Counted from the stretch's first letter, positions 54,791 to 63,659 are shown. The stretch: 64,000 nucleotides of DNA from CAZJRQ01 sp964548535 (GCA_964548535.1 CAZJRQ010000001.1:1-64000); one strand, 5' to 3'. Numbers and translations: made by a program. The notes: generated from the letters alone by a model not told the origin.

Positions 54791-54819
54791 AAAAAACCCG
54801 TTCGCTTGAACGGGTTTTT
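54791..54819. terminator. bidirectional terminator between DUF4317 gene and citrate synthase
   Basis: AAAAAACCCGTTC, GCTT loop, GAACGGGTTTTT; T-runs on both strands. Confidence 0.9.
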
Positions 54820-54822
54820 GTT

Positions 54823-56187
54823 TTATTTTCTTTCGTTTAGCGGAATGTAATTGCGCTCTTGCGAAATACTCTTGTAAGCTGGACGTATAATTTTTCCAGC
54901 ACTTATTAGCTCTTCCATGCGATGAGCGGACCAACCAGCAATTCTTGCAACGGCAAAAATTGGAGTGTAAAGCTCAATAGGCAATCCTAGCATGCTGTAG
55001 GCAAATCCGCTGTAAAAATCAACGTTCGCACTAACGCCCTTGTATATTTTCTTTTCTTTAGCAATAACTTGTGGAGCAAGCTCTTCTACTTTTTGATATA
55101 GCTTGTATTCGTCATTCATACCCTTTTCTTGAGAAAGACTCTCAACAAATTTCTTGAAAATTTTCGCACGAGGGTCAGAAATTGAGTAAACAGCATGTCC
55201 CATACCATAAATTAAACCAGCGTTATCAAATGCTTCTTTGTTAAGAAGTTTAGTTAGATATTCTGTGATAGCTTCATCATCTGTCCAATCAGTTACATTG
55301 GCTTTCAAATCGTCAAACATCTGCATTACCTTTATGTTGGCGCCACCGTGTTTAGGTCCTTTTAGAGAAGATAGAGCAGCAGCAATTGCAGAATATGTAT
55401 CAGTACCAGATGAAGTAACAACGTGAGTAGTGAATGTTGAGTTGTTTCCGCCGCCATGTTCAGCATGAAGAACAAGTGCGGTATCTAAAACTTTAGCCTC
55501 AAGCTCTGTATATTGACAGTCAGGACGCAAAAGTGTAAGAATATTCTCTGAAGTAGATTTATTTGGATCAGGATTATGTATAAAGAAACTATTTTTACCA
55601 ATGTAAAAATTGTAAGCTTGGTATCCATAAACGGAGAGCATTGGAAAAACTGCAATCAAACTTAAGCACTGTTTTAAAACGTTATCCAATGAAATGTCGT
55701 TAGCATTTGAATCATAAGAATGCAAAGTTAAAACGCTTTTTGCAAGAGTGTTCATCATATCATCACTAGGAGCTTTCATTATAACATCACGAACAAAATT
55801 TGTAGGCAAAGTTCTAAACTCTCCTAACAAACTGCAAAATTCATTAAGTTCTTTTTCGCTAGGAAGATTTCCAAAAAGCAAAAGATAAACTACTTCTTCA
55901 AAAGCAAATCTATGTTCCTTGACAACTCCGTGAATTATGTCTTCAACGTTTATTCCACGATAGAAAAGCTGCCCCTCACAAGGCGTTGAAACTCCGTCTT
56001 TCATAATCACAGATCTAACTTCTGAAATGTCAGTTAGCCCCGCAAGTACGCCTTTACCGTTAATGTCACGCAGGCCGCGCTTAACATCATATTGACTATA
56101 AAGCTCAGGTTGAATCTGTGTGTGCTTTACACATTCTTTTGTAAGATGTTCAATCTTTGATGTTACGTCGTTTGTAGTTGTTCCCAT
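54823..56187 (-). CDS. gltA: citrate synthase
   Basis: 454 residues, ATG after TAGGAGGT. Motifs: EGQLFYRGINVEDII, HAEHGGGNNSTFTTHVVTSSGTD (first catalytic His), LKGPKHGGANIKVM (second), GLIYGMGHAVYSISDPRA, and FYSGFAYSMLGLPIELYTPIFAVARIAGWSAHR with the catalytic aspartate region. Condenses acetyl-CoA and oxaloacetate; probably for glutamate synthesis in an anaerobe with a partial TCA cycle. The N-terminal extension of about 40 residues is typical of the clostridial form. Next to a MarR gene read in the same direction, 73 bp upstream. Confidence 0.95.
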   Translation of the reverse strand: MGTTTNDVTSKIEHLTKECVKHTQIQPELYSQYDVKRGLRDINGKGVLAGLTDISEVRSVIMKDGVSTPCEGQLFYRGINVEDIIHGVVKEHRFAFEEVVYLLLFGNLPSEKELNEFCSLLGEFRTLPTNFVRDVIMKAPSDDMMNTLAKSVLTLHSYDSNANDISLDNVLKQCLSLIAVFPMLSVYGYQAYNFYIGKNSFFIHNPDPNKSTSENILTLLRPDCQYTELEAKVLDTALVLHAEHGGGNNSTFTTHVVTSSGTDTYSAIAAALSSLKGPKHGGANIKVMQMFDDLKANVTDWTDDEAITEYLTKLLNKEAFDNAGLIYGMGHAVYSISDPRAKIFKKFVESLSQEKGMNDEYKLYQKVEELAPQVIAKEKKIYKGVSANVDFYSGFAYSMLGLPIELYTPIFAVARIAGWSAHRMEELISAGKIIRPAYKSISQERNYIPLNERK

Positions 56188-56260
56188 AAATACCTCCTAT
56201 AAATTAAACATAATTTGATAAAACCAAACTAGTTTACAAATAAATTATAAACTGAAAACA

Positions 56261-56695
56261 CTATACTTCCAAATATTTTGAAGCGTTTTCAGCCACCTTT
56301 ACCATGAGTTTACGCACTGTTTCAACTTCGTCATCTGTCAAATCCGTTGTAAGCAGCTGATTAATAACACACCTAACTTTGTATATTTTTTCTACAATTG
56401 GTGTAGCCTTATCAGTAAGAAAAATATGCTTTACTCTGCCATCTTTTTCATCATCAACAAGTTTAATATAATCAAGCGTTTGAAGTTTTTTCATAGCCCT
56501 TGTTATTGTACTTTTATCAAAATGACATTGTTCGGATAAATCCGCCAGGCTAATACCAGGATTTTCATTAATCCTAATTAAGAAAAACTGCTGACCGTTT
56601 CCAATACCGAATTCTTTAAGTTCATGATCATAAAAACCTTTGCATTGTCTTGAGATAATCGAAGCATGACTGCTAAACCTATACTCACTGTCCAC
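56261..56695 (-). CDS. MarR-family transcriptional regulator
   Basis: 144 residues, start GTG 56695 after TGGAGG. Winged helix: ISLADLSEQCHFDKSTITRAMKKLQTLDYIKLVDDEKDGRVKHIFLTDKA. The upstream inverted repeat overlaps the -10 region, so autorepression is likely. Ligand unknown. Possible targets are the divergent ybaK or the citrate synthase that follows, but no second copy of the operator was found. Confidence 0.9.
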   Translation of the reverse strand: MDSEYRFSSHASIISRQCKGFYDHELKEFGIGNGQQFFLIRINENPGISLADLSEQCHFDKSTITRAMKKLQTLDYIKLVDDEKDGRVKHIFLTDKATPIVEKIYKVRCVINQLLTTDLTDDEVETVRKLMVKVAENASKYLEV

Positions 56696-56712
56696 TTATA
56701 TGCCTCCAAAAT

Positions 56713-56760
56713 AATAGTTTACAATACAACTATTGTATCAAAAAAAAAGCAATTTGTCAA
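56713..56760 (-). promoter_or_regulatory. marR promoter with overlapping operator palindrome
   Basis: Minus strand: TTGACA, 17 bp, TACAAT (56732-56760). The perfect inverted repeat AATAGTT, 8 bp, AACTATT (56713-56734) covers the -10 box and start site, typical of MarR autorepression. Confidence 0.75.
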
Positions 56761-56818
56761 GTTTTTTTATGAGATTATGAAAAAAATTATACAAAAGTAG
56801 AAATAATATATGAAGTGC

Positions 56819-56847
56819 TTGAAAATATATGGTTTAAGTAATATAAT
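56819..56847 (+). promoter_or_regulatory. ybaK promoter
   Basis: TTGAAA, 17 bp, TATAAT. Confidence 0.7.
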
Positions 56848-56879
56848 AATAGTAACAAAATAAAAGGGTGATAATTAGA

Positions 56880-57353
56880 ATGGAACAGAAAACAAACGTC
56901 ATGCGAATTTTAGAACAGAAAAAGATTAAATATAAATCATATTCTTATACCCACACCGATGCTGTAAGCGGTGCAGATGTCGCAAAGGTATTAGGACAAA
57001 ACGAATATCATGTATTTAAAACATTAGTGACTGTTTCGCCTAAGACAAAGATAAATTATGTTTTCATGGTGCCAGTATTAAGCGAACTAGATTTGAAAAA
57101 GGCTGCAAAATCAGTATGTGAAAAATCTATTGAAATGATTTCTCTAAAAGATTTGCTGCCATTAACAGGATATGTTCATGGAGGTTGTTCTCCAATAGGC
57201 ATGAAAAAGCAGTTTGTTACAGTTATAAACAATACTGCTGAAAATTTTGATTCTATAATTTTCAGTGCTGGTAAGATAGGATATCAGGTGGAGATTTCAC
57301 TGTCAGATTTGAATAAAGTTATTCAAATAAAGTCAGCAGATATAATAATTTAG
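56880..57353 (+). CDS. ybaK: Cys-tRNA(Pro)/Cys-tRNA(Cys) deacylase YbaK
   Basis: 157 residues from ATG 56880, 7 nt after AAGGGTGAT. YbaK/EbsC fold: YTHTDAVSGADVAKVLGQNEYHVFKTLV, VMVP-like MVPVLSELDLKKAAK, GYVHGGCSPIGMKKQF (conserved GGxSP loop). Removes Cys mischarged on tRNA-Pro. Its neighbour downstream is the cysteine-codon-rich small ORF, which may be chance. Confidence 0.93.
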   Translation: MEQKTNVMRILEQKKIKYKSYSYTHTDAVSGADVAKVLGQNEYHVFKTLVTVSPKTKINYVFMVPVLSELDLKKAAKSVCEKSIEMISLKDLLPLTGYVHGGCSPIGMKKQFVTVINNTAENFDSIIFSAGKIGYQVEISLSDLNKVIQIKSADIII

Positions 57354-57382
57354 TTTGTGGATGTAAATTTTACACATTAACG

Positions 57383-57434
57383 AAAATCATAACATAGTAA
57401 GTCGATATGAAACTTACTATGTTATGATTTTTTG
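57383..57434 (+). terminator. ybaK terminator, 20-bp perfect stem
   Basis: Arms 57383-57402 (AAAATCATAACATAGTAAGT) and 57412-57431 pair over 20 bp with a 9-nt loop, then TTT. Unusually long; the A-rich 5' flank would also let it act on the minus strand. Confidence 0.9.
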
Positions 57435-57614
57435 CGTGTAGACATCTACAAATATGGCGATATAACCCATTGGAAGTAAATCATGCAAATAAATCATCGA
57501 ATGTATTTTTAGATATATGCATATTTTATCGCTATTTTTTTGCGTGAAATTCATAACAATTTTAGTGAAATTCTATAAAATTGATAGGATTTCTTACAAT
57601 TCATTGTAAACCTA
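57435..57614. other. AT-rich spacer, nothing recognised
   Basis: About 180 bp between the ybaK terminator and the metNIQ promoter. I looked for SAM-riboswitch and T-box signatures and saw none; no ORF with a ribosome binding site. Confidence 0.6.
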
Positions 57615-57643
57615 TTGACATTGTAGGAAAAGTGTGATAAACT
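57615..57643 (+). promoter_or_regulatory. promoter of the cysteine-rich ORF and metNIQ operon
   Basis: TTGACA, 17 bp, TAAACT, with TGA before the -10. Start of transcription about 57650; leader to metN about 208 nt. Confidence 0.7.
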
Positions 57644-57685
57644 ACAAACATTGCAGAAAGCAAAAAATCTAAGGAGTGATTAAGC

Positions 57686-57787
57686 ATGATTAAAAACAGT
57701 GTTAAGAAATTCAAGAAAAAGTGTGAGAACAGTGTTTTTTGTTCTCGATGTATTAACATGAATAAACTATTTTGTTGCGTGTGTTAA
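57686..57787 (+). CDS. 33-codon cysteine-rich small protein or leader peptide
   Basis: ATG 57686 is preceded by a strong AAGGAGTGATT. Basic N-terminal half (MIKNSVKKFKKKC), then CSRC and a terminal CCVC: seven cysteines (residues 13, 19, 22, 30, 31, 33 and none in between beyond these as read; six are certain). It ends 70 nt before metN. ATTAACA/TGTTAAT can pair across the last Cys codons, and GAGAACA/TGTTCTC forms another hairpin within the ORF. Either a cysteine-sensing leader for the transporter operon or a zinc/redox microprotein. No canonical terminator follows, so transcription attenuation is not proven. Confidence 0.6.
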   Translation: MIKNSVKKFKKKCENSVFCSRCINMNKLFCCVC

Positions 57788-57857
57788 TGCTATGGATTTT
57801 TTGCAAATGTTTATTGTATTAAGCATATAAAATTTCAACAGAAAGGCAAAGTTGAGT

Positions 57858-58889
57858 ATGGGTTATAGAGAAAAAATATTTGAATTGAGCCATGTTTCGA
57901 AAAGTTATAAAAGTAAAACAGGCACTGTTGATGCCGTAAAAGATATTAGTCTTGATATTTATGAAGGCGAGATTTTTGGTATTATCGGAATGAGCGGTGC
58001 TGGTAAAAGTACACTTGTTAGAATGCTCAATAGATTAGAAAATGCTACATCTGGTGTTGTTAGTTTTTCAGGTAATGATATAAATAATATGCCAACTAAG
58101 CAACTTAGAAAAACCAGACAGTCAATCGGTATGATTTTTCAGGGGTTTAATCTTTTATCTCAGAAAACTGTGCTGGCAAATGTGTTGCTTCCTATGAAGA
58201 TTGCTAAATTTCCAAAAGATGAACGCAAACCACGTGCGTTAGAAATGCTAAAACTTGTTGGACTTGAAGAAAAAATTGATACATATCCTTCTCAGCTTAG
58301 CGGTGGACAAAAACAGCGTGTTGCAATTGCAAGAGCATTAGCTTCTAATCCTAAAGTTCTTTTATGTGATGAGGCAACAAGTGCCTTAGATCCAAAAACC
58401 ACAATTGAGATTTTGGATTTGCTAAAAGACATTAATAAAAAACTTGGTATCACAATTATAATAATAACGCATGATATGTCTGTTGTAGAGAAAATTTGCG
58501 ATAGGGTAGCAATTGTTGATAAGGGTACTCTTGCTGAAATTGGTGATGTAAGCGATATTTTTACTAGCCCTAAAAGCAAGGCGGCCAAACATCTTGTATA
58601 TCCGATTAGACCAGAGCTTACTGAATTTTCTTCTTCAACAGGTCGATGTGTACGTATAGCTTTTGATGATACAATAGCAAGTGAGCCGATTATTGCGGAC
58701 ATGGTGCTGGCAACTGGTGAAAAAGTAAGTATCTTAGCTGCTAATACAAAAAGTGTAGGCGGAATTGGATATGGACAAATGATTATTGAACTCCCAGATG
58801 ATGATAAAGCAGCAGATAAAATTACAAAATATCTGAAAGAAAAGAAAGTTTTTGTTTCAGAGGTAGAAGTGAAGGGTGGTGCTGACTAA
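57858..58889 (+). CDS. metN: MetN-type ABC transporter ATP-binding protein
   Basis: 343 residues from ATG 57858 (TTG 57852 also possible) after GAAAGGCAAAG. Walker A GMSGAGKST, signature LSGGQKQRVAIARAL, Walker B VLLCDEATSALDP, then a C-terminal NIL (ligand-binding) domain from about residue 265 that gives feedback inhibition by methionine in MetN. Energises uptake of methionine-like amino acids. Stop overlaps metI start (TAATG). Confidence 0.93.
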   Translation: MGYREKIFELSHVSKSYKSKTGTVDAVKDISLDIYEGEIFGIIGMSGAGKSTLVRMLNRLENATSGVVSFSGNDINNMPTKQLRKTRQSIGMIFQGFNLLSQKTVLANVLLPMKIAKFPKDERKPRALEMLKLVGLEEKIDTYPSQLSGGQKQRVAIARALASNPKVLLCDEATSALDPKTTIEILDLLKDINKKLGITIIIITHDMSVVEKICDRVAIVDKGTLAEIGDVSDIFTSPKSKAAKHLVYPIRPELTEFSSSTGRCVRIAFDDTIASEPIIADMVLATGEKVSILAANTKSVGGIGYGQMIIELPDDDKAADKITKYLKEKKVFVSEVEVKGGAD

Positions 58890-59539
58890 TGGACTCAGCA
58901 ATTCTCGACATGATTAAGCAAGGCTTGCTTGAAACGTTGTCAATGACATTGATATCAACCGTGTTAGCGTATATCATAGGAATGCCGCTTGGAATTTTAC
59001 TTGTAGTAACTGATAAAAATAATATTGCAGAAAACAGGTCTTTCAATACTGTGTTAGGTGCAATAATTAATATTTTAAGGTCAATTCCATTCTTGATTTT
59101 GCTAGTTCTGTTAATACCTTTTACAAGATTAATTGTAGGCACTTCTATTGGAACACAAGCGACCATTGTTCCGCTGACGATTGGAGCAATTCCAATTGTT
59201 GCTAGAATGGTTGAATCTTCATTTAAAGAAATTCCGGATGGAATTGTTGAGGCGGCACAGTCAATGGGTGCCACTCCACTGCAAATTGTAGTGAGATTTA
59301 TGATGCCAGAAGCTGTTCCGTCACTTTTGCTAGGAGTAGCAATTAACCTTACAACAATTTTAGGATATTCAGCAATGGCAGGGTTTGTCGGAGGAGGCGG
59401 ACTTGGCACAATAGCAATTCAATATGGATATTATAGATATCAAAATGATGTGCTGTTTGTGACAGTGGCAATCTTAATAATAATCGTTCAAGTTTTCCAA
59501 GAACTTGGCATGAGATTATCAAATAAAAAAAGACATTAA
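58889..59539 (+). CDS. metI: MetI-type ABC transporter permease
   Basis: 216 residues, five membrane segments; EAAQSMGATPLQIVVRFMMPEA is the coupling-helix (EAA) motif. Forms the channel with MetN. Confidence 0.93.
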   Translation: MDSAILDMIKQGLLETLSMTLISTVLAYIIGMPLGILLVVTDKNNIAENRSFNTVLGAIINILRSIPFLILLVLLIPFTRLIVGTSIGTQATIVPLTIGAIPIVARMVESSFKEIPDGIVEAAQSMGATPLQIVVRFMMPEAVPSLLLGVAINLTTILGYSAMAGFVGGGGLGTIAIQYGYYRYQNDVLFVTVAILIIIVQVFQELGMRLSNKKRH

Positions 59540-59565
59540 TATAAATTATTTAGGAGGAAATTATT

Positions 59566-60420
59566 ATGAAAAAATTGATTACAGCAGGACTAATTCTAAC
59601 ACTACTTACAGGTACATTGGCAGCTTGCGGTTCAAATGACAGTTCAAGCAATGCAGAAAGCAAAGCATCTGGAGATTCATCTGCCACATCTAGTGTCACA
59701 CTGAAAATTGGTGCATCAATTACACCTCATGCCGAGATTTTAAATGAAGCAAAACCAATTTTAGAAAAGGACGGCATCATTTTAGATATCGTTGAGTTTG
59801 AAGATACAGTAACGCCTAACACAGCTCTAGCTGAAGGCAGTTTGGACGCAAACTTTTTCCAGCATCAGCCATACCTAGATAATTTCAATGAGGAAAATAA
59901 AACAACTTTAGTGTCGGCAGGAGCAATTCATTATGAGCCGTTTGGAGTTTATGCTGGTAAGAGTGATGATTTAGCCAGCTTGCCAGACGGTGCAACTGTT
60001 GCAGTTCCAAACAACGTAACAAATGAGGCAAGAGCGTTGCTTTTACTTCAGCAAGAAGGTTTGATTGAGCTTAATGAAGATGCAGGAATTACTGCAACAA
60101 TCACTGATATAACAAAGAATGATAAAAATCTTAAGTTCAAAGAAATCGCACCAGAACAACTAGTAAGAGCATTAGCAGATGTTGACATTGCAATTATAAA
60201 TGGTAACTATGCAATTCAGGGTGGTCTTAGCGTAAAAGACGCTTTGGCTGTTGAGTCAAATGAGTCATTAGCAGCAAAAACATATGGAAATATAGTTGCA
60301 GTTCGTGAAGAAGATAAGGACAAGGAAGAAATCAAAAAGCTAATTGAAGTACTTCAAAGTGAAGATATTAAAAAGTTTATTGAAGAAAAGTATGACGGTT
60401 CAGTTGTACCATTAAATTAA
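59566..60420 (+). CDS. metQ: MetQ-type substrate-binding lipoprotein
   Basis: 284 residues. Signal peptide with lipobox LAAC (Cys21) and a Ser-rich linker, then the NlpA/MetQ domain: LKIGASITPHAEILNEAKPIL, FQHQPYLDNFNEEN, YEPFGVYAGK, VAVPNNVTNEARALLLLQ, NGNYAIQGG. Binds methionine or a related amino acid (cysteine or cystine is possible) outside the membrane. AGGAGGA ribosome binding site. Confidence 0.92.
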   Translation: MKKLITAGLILTLLTGTLAACGSNDSSSNAESKASGDSSATSSVTLKIGASITPHAEILNEAKPILEKDGIILDIVEFEDTVTPNTALAEGSLDANFFQHQPYLDNFNEENKTTLVSAGAIHYEPFGVYAGKSDDLASLPDGATVAVPNNVTNEARALLLLQQEGLIELNEDAGITATITDITKNDKNLKFKEIAPEQLVRALADVDIAIINGNYAIQGGLSVKDALAVESNESLAAKTYGNIVAVREEDKDKEEIKKLIEVLQSEDIKKFIEEKYDGSVVPLN

Positions 60421-60453
60421 TAAAAATCTATTAAAATCAAAGGAGTAAGAATA

Positions 60454-61008
60454 ATGGCAAGAGTTAATTTTATCAAAAAAGAAGAAACAACAGGTAAGGC
60501 AAGAGAGGCCTACGAACAGCTTGAGAGCAACAATAAACTTTCAAATATGAAGCAGGTGCTTTTGCAGGATTACGCTACATATGATGCTTATATGGGTTGG
60601 TATACATCATGGGTAAGACTAGTTGAGGTAATTGGTGAAAGAGCGTCAACAATTTATGCACATTCTATTTCAACTACAAACAGCTGTATGCTTTGTTCAC
60701 TATTTTTTATCAGTGACTTAAAGGCACTCGGTCTAGACCCTCAGAATTTGGAACTAACCGAGCAGGAAGAACTTCTTTCAAAGCTAGGAAAACAAATTGT
60801 TAAGGATGCAACTTCAGTTTCTGATGAGCTAATTGATAGCCTTAAAAAGTTCTATAAAGATAACGAACTAGTTATAATTGTTGGATTTGCAGGTCAGATG
60901 ATGGCAACAAACAATTTTAATTCAGTGTTGAAAATTGATGTTGACCAAAGACTAATTCCTATTAAGAATGAATTTTCGCCAGCAACTTGGAGAGAAGATA
61001 TTAAATAG
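60454..61008 (+). CDS. carboxymuconolactone decarboxylase (AhpD-like) family protein
   Basis: 184 residues. The AhpD-type CxxC is in TTNSCMLCSLFFI (about residues 73-85), consistent with a peroxidase or disulfide-reductase activity. Located in the metNIQ run with AAAGGAGTAAG; co-transcribed. Links the transporter to a redox or sulfur function rather than only methionine use. Substrate unknown. Confidence 0.8.
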   Translation: MARVNFIKKEETTGKAREAYEQLESNNKLSNMKQVLLQDYATYDAYMGWYTSWVRLVEVIGERASTIYAHSISTTNSCMLCSLFFISDLKALGLDPQNLELTEQEELLSKLGKQIVKDATSVSDELIDSLKKFYKDNELVIIVGFAGQMMATNNFNSVLKIDVDQRLIPIKNEFSPATWREDIK

Positions 61009-61025
61009 AAAAGCGGGTAAAAGTA

Positions 61026-62195
61026 ATGGTAAATTTTCAGTATTATAATCCATCAAAAATTATTTTTGGAAAAGGTTCAATTGACAAGCTAAAAGACTTA
61101 TTGAAGCAATCAAAAGTCACTTCTTTACTGCTTGTATATAGTGGCGATTTTATTAAAGAACTTGGTATATACAACAGCATAATTGAGTCTGCAAAAGAGC
61201 TTAACATTAAGCTGTTTGAGAACGGCAATGTAGTGCCAAATCCACGAGTTGAACTTGTAAGAGAGCTTGTTGATTTAGGAAAGAAAGAAAATATTGACTT
61301 CGTTCTAGCCGTAGGCGGAGGAAGTGCAATTGATACTGCTAAAGCAGTTTCGATTGGAATTCCATATAGCGGTGATGTTTGGGATTTCTTTTCACAAGAC
61401 ATAACGCTCGAAAGTGCCGTTCCAGTTGGAGTTATAACAACATTGCCGTCAAGCGGTTCAGAAACATCTAACTGTGCAATTTTATCAAATGGACTTCACA
61501 AAAAAGGCTTTGAGCATGATAGTATTATTCCACAGTTTGCAATAATGGATCCTGAATATACTGTAGGATTGCCAGTATTTCAAACAGCCAGTGGCGTAGC
61601 AGACATATTATCACACTTACTTGAGAGATATTTTTCGGATGTTTCGCATACTGATTTGACTGATTATATGATTGAAGGATCAATAAAAGCGTTGCTGCTA
61701 AACGGCGAGAGAGTGCTTGAAAATCCCAATAATTACGATGCTAGAGCTGAAATTCAATGGATTGCATCGGTGGCGCATAATAATATCCTAGATACAGGAA
61801 GAATTGGGGATTGGGGTTCTCACAGAATTGAGCATGAGCTAAGCGCGCAGTATGACGTTACTCACGGTGAAGGTATGGCAATAGTTTTTCCGGCATGGAT
61901 TAGGTATGCTGGAAATATAAAACCACATAAGCTTGCACAGTTAGCAAATCGAGTATTTGATGTTGATTATAATGATTTTTCTGAAAAAGAAATGGCTGTT
62001 ATACTTGCTGGTAAATTCAGCGATTTTTTCAAGAAGCTTGGATTAAAATCTAGTTTGAGTGACCTGGAAATTGATAATTCGCATTTTGCAGAAATGGCAA
62101 ATCGAGCAACAAACAATGGTCAAAATACTGTTGGACATTATCTTGAACTTAATGAAAAACAATTTATTGATATATTAAATATTGCCTTGAAATAA
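61026..62195 (+). CDS. iron-containing alcohol dehydrogenase
   Basis: 389 residues of the group III, BDH-like (butanol dehydrogenase/YqdH) type: NADP-binding GGGSAIDTAK (about 97-106), TLPSSGSETSNCAIL, and metal ligands in ASGVADILSHLLERYF and HRIEHELSAQYDVTHGEGMAIV. Reduces aldehydes or ketones with NAD(P)H. Last gene of the metNIQ operon; such a partner is unusual for an amino acid importer. Confidence 0.9.
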   Translation: MVNFQYYNPSKIIFGKGSIDKLKDLLKQSKVTSLLLVYSGDFIKELGIYNSIIESAKELNIKLFENGNVVPNPRVELVRELVDLGKKENIDFVLAVGGGSAIDTAKAVSIGIPYSGDVWDFFSQDITLESAVPVGVITTLPSSGSETSNCAILSNGLHKKGFEHDSIIPQFAIMDPEYTVGLPVFQTASGVADILSHLLERYFSDVSHTDLTDYMIEGSIKALLLNGERVLENPNNYDARAEIQWIASVAHNNILDTGRIGDWGSHRIEHELSAQYDVTHGEGMAIVFPAWIRYAGNIKPHKLAQLANRVFDVDYNDFSEKEMAVILAGKFSDFFKKLGLKSSLSDLEIDNSHFAEMANRATNNGQNTVGHYLELNEKQFIDILNIALK

Positions 62196-62197
62196 TA

Positions 62198-62236
62198 AAA
62201 ACGCGTTCTGAAAACTTGCATTTCAGAACGCGTTTT
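62198..62236. terminator. bidirectional terminator between ADH and capA
   Basis: AAAACGCGTTCTGAAA, 7-nt loop, TTTCAGAACGCGTTTT; perfect 16-bp stem, T-runs both ways. Confidence 0.95.
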
Positions 62237-62263
62237 TACTTGTAAAGTATATTAGGAAATTAT

Positions 62264-63514
62264 TTACTCAATGCTTAAAAAATCTTTAGGTATATAACTC
62301 AAACATTTTTCAGCAGCAGATCTATTAAATGAATTATCAAAATGCTTTGTGAATAATTCGTCAGTATATTCAGCATAAGGATAAACAGTGCAGTTGTACC
62401 AGTAGGAGTTGAAACTGTCAGCTTCAAAATGTGAAACAACAGGAATAGCTTTGACATTTTCCAATGTAATAACACCAGTGTCATGGTTTTTTATTACATC
62501 AAGTTCACCAATTAATCCTATCATCGATTTTGCTTCATACATAGTTGAAAAGAAATTACCTAAACCATAGTACACAAAGGCCTTTGAACCGTCCGGCTTT
62601 TCGATATATTCGCAGGTGCTAAGTGCGTGTGCCTGCGTTCCAATTATTAAGTCAGCACCCCATTCAACAAGTTTTGGGGCTAACGTTTGTTGCTGATCAT
62701 TAATTTCATTTGAAATCTCAGTTCCAAAATGACAGGAAACAACAACAACATCAGCAATTTCATTAGCTTTCTCAATTTGCTTTTTTATACGCTCTTGTTC
62801 AGAAAGGTAAATAACTTCTGCTTTTGCATTGTCATTTAGAAAAACTCCATTGGTGTGTTCCATGTAACCTAAAAATGCAAAGGTAATATCATTCACAGTC
62901 ATTGTTTTGATATCTTCTGCATCTTCACTTGAACGATAAGCTCCATAATGCACAACATCTTTCGTGTCCCAATAATCTAATGATGATATAAGTCCATCCT
63001 CACCTTTGTCAAGAACATGATTATTAGACATTGATATAACATTAAAACCTATATCAACAACTTTATCGCCTACAGCAGTAGGACTGCAAAATGTCGGATA
63101 TGAAGATACTTCAAATTCATCGGACACAATAGTTTCTTGATTTAATATTGCAACGTCAGCACCTTTTATGTACTTTTCAATATGCTTATAGCAGTCAGAA
63201 AAATCATATTCTTTACCGCCGCCTTTTTCTAACGCCTCAACATAAATATTGTCATGTATCAAATTATCGCCAACACATACTAAGTGAGCTTTAGTTGTTC
63301 CAGTTAGTTTTTTCTTTTCTTGATCAGAATTTTCTTTAGAATCTGAATCTACTTCAGAATTTCCCTGCTTGTCTATAATGGATTCATTTGAATTTGTTTT
63401 GTCCTTATCTAATTGACTATTTGAATTATCATAAATTTGATTACCGCAAGAAACACTGCTTAAGCAAAACATCAATAAACAAGTGATTGAAATTAATCCT
63501 TTATTTTTACTCAT
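62264..63514 (-). CDS. CapA-family lipoprotein (poly-gamma-glutamate synthesis type)
   Basis: 416 residues. Lipobox SVSC (about residue 23), a Ser/Asn/Asp/Lys-rich linker (about 25-70), then the CapA metallophosphoesterase-like domain: CVGDNLIHDNIY, NQETIVSD, FDVGFNVISMSNNHVLDKG-like, GYMEHTNG, VVSCHFGTEISNE, DLIIGTQAHALSTCEYI, YGLGNF. Members act in anchoring or synthesis of capsule poly-gamma-glutamate; no pgsB/pgsC neighbours exist here, so the role is open. Reading leftward. Confidence 0.88.
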   Translation of the reverse strand: MSKNKGLISITCLLMFCLSSVSCGNQIYDNSNSQLDKDKTNSNESIIDKQGNSEVDSDSKENSDQEKKKLTGTTKAHLVCVGDNLIHDNIYVEALEKGGGKEYDFSDCYKHIEKYIKGADVAILNQETIVSDEFEVSSYPTFCSPTAVGDKVVDIGFNVISMSNNHVLDKGEDGLISSLDYWDTKDVVHYGAYRSSEDAEDIKTMTVNDITFAFLGYMEHTNGVFLNDNAKAEVIYLSEQERIKKQIEKANEIADVVVVSCHFGTEISNEINDQQQTLAPKLVEWGADLIIGTQAHALSTCEYIEKPDGSKAFVYYGLGNFFSTMYEAKSMIGLIGELDVIKNHDTGVITLENVKAIPVVSHFEADSFNSYWYNCTVYPYAEYTDELFTKHFDNSFNRSAAEKCLSYIPKDFLSIE

Positions 63515-63549
63515 GATTTTTAAACCCCTTACATTTTTCGAATTTGCAC

Positions 63550-63577
63550 TTTACTTATGGTGAATTTATGTTATAAT
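63550..63577 (+). promoter_or_regulatory. possible yaiI promoter
   Basis: TTTACT, 16 bp, TATAAT with extended -10 TGTTATAAT. Confidence 0.5.
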
Positions 63578-63659
63578 ATTTATGTATACTAATTGTATCA
63601 TAATTAATATGATTTTTCAAGAAAAAAAGGAATAAATTTGAAGAATTTATAATTATATA

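Noticed and set aside
57354..57685. SAM riboswitch or T-box expected before metNIQ
   Set aside because: No conserved core of either class was found; the only marked structure is the ybaK terminator.
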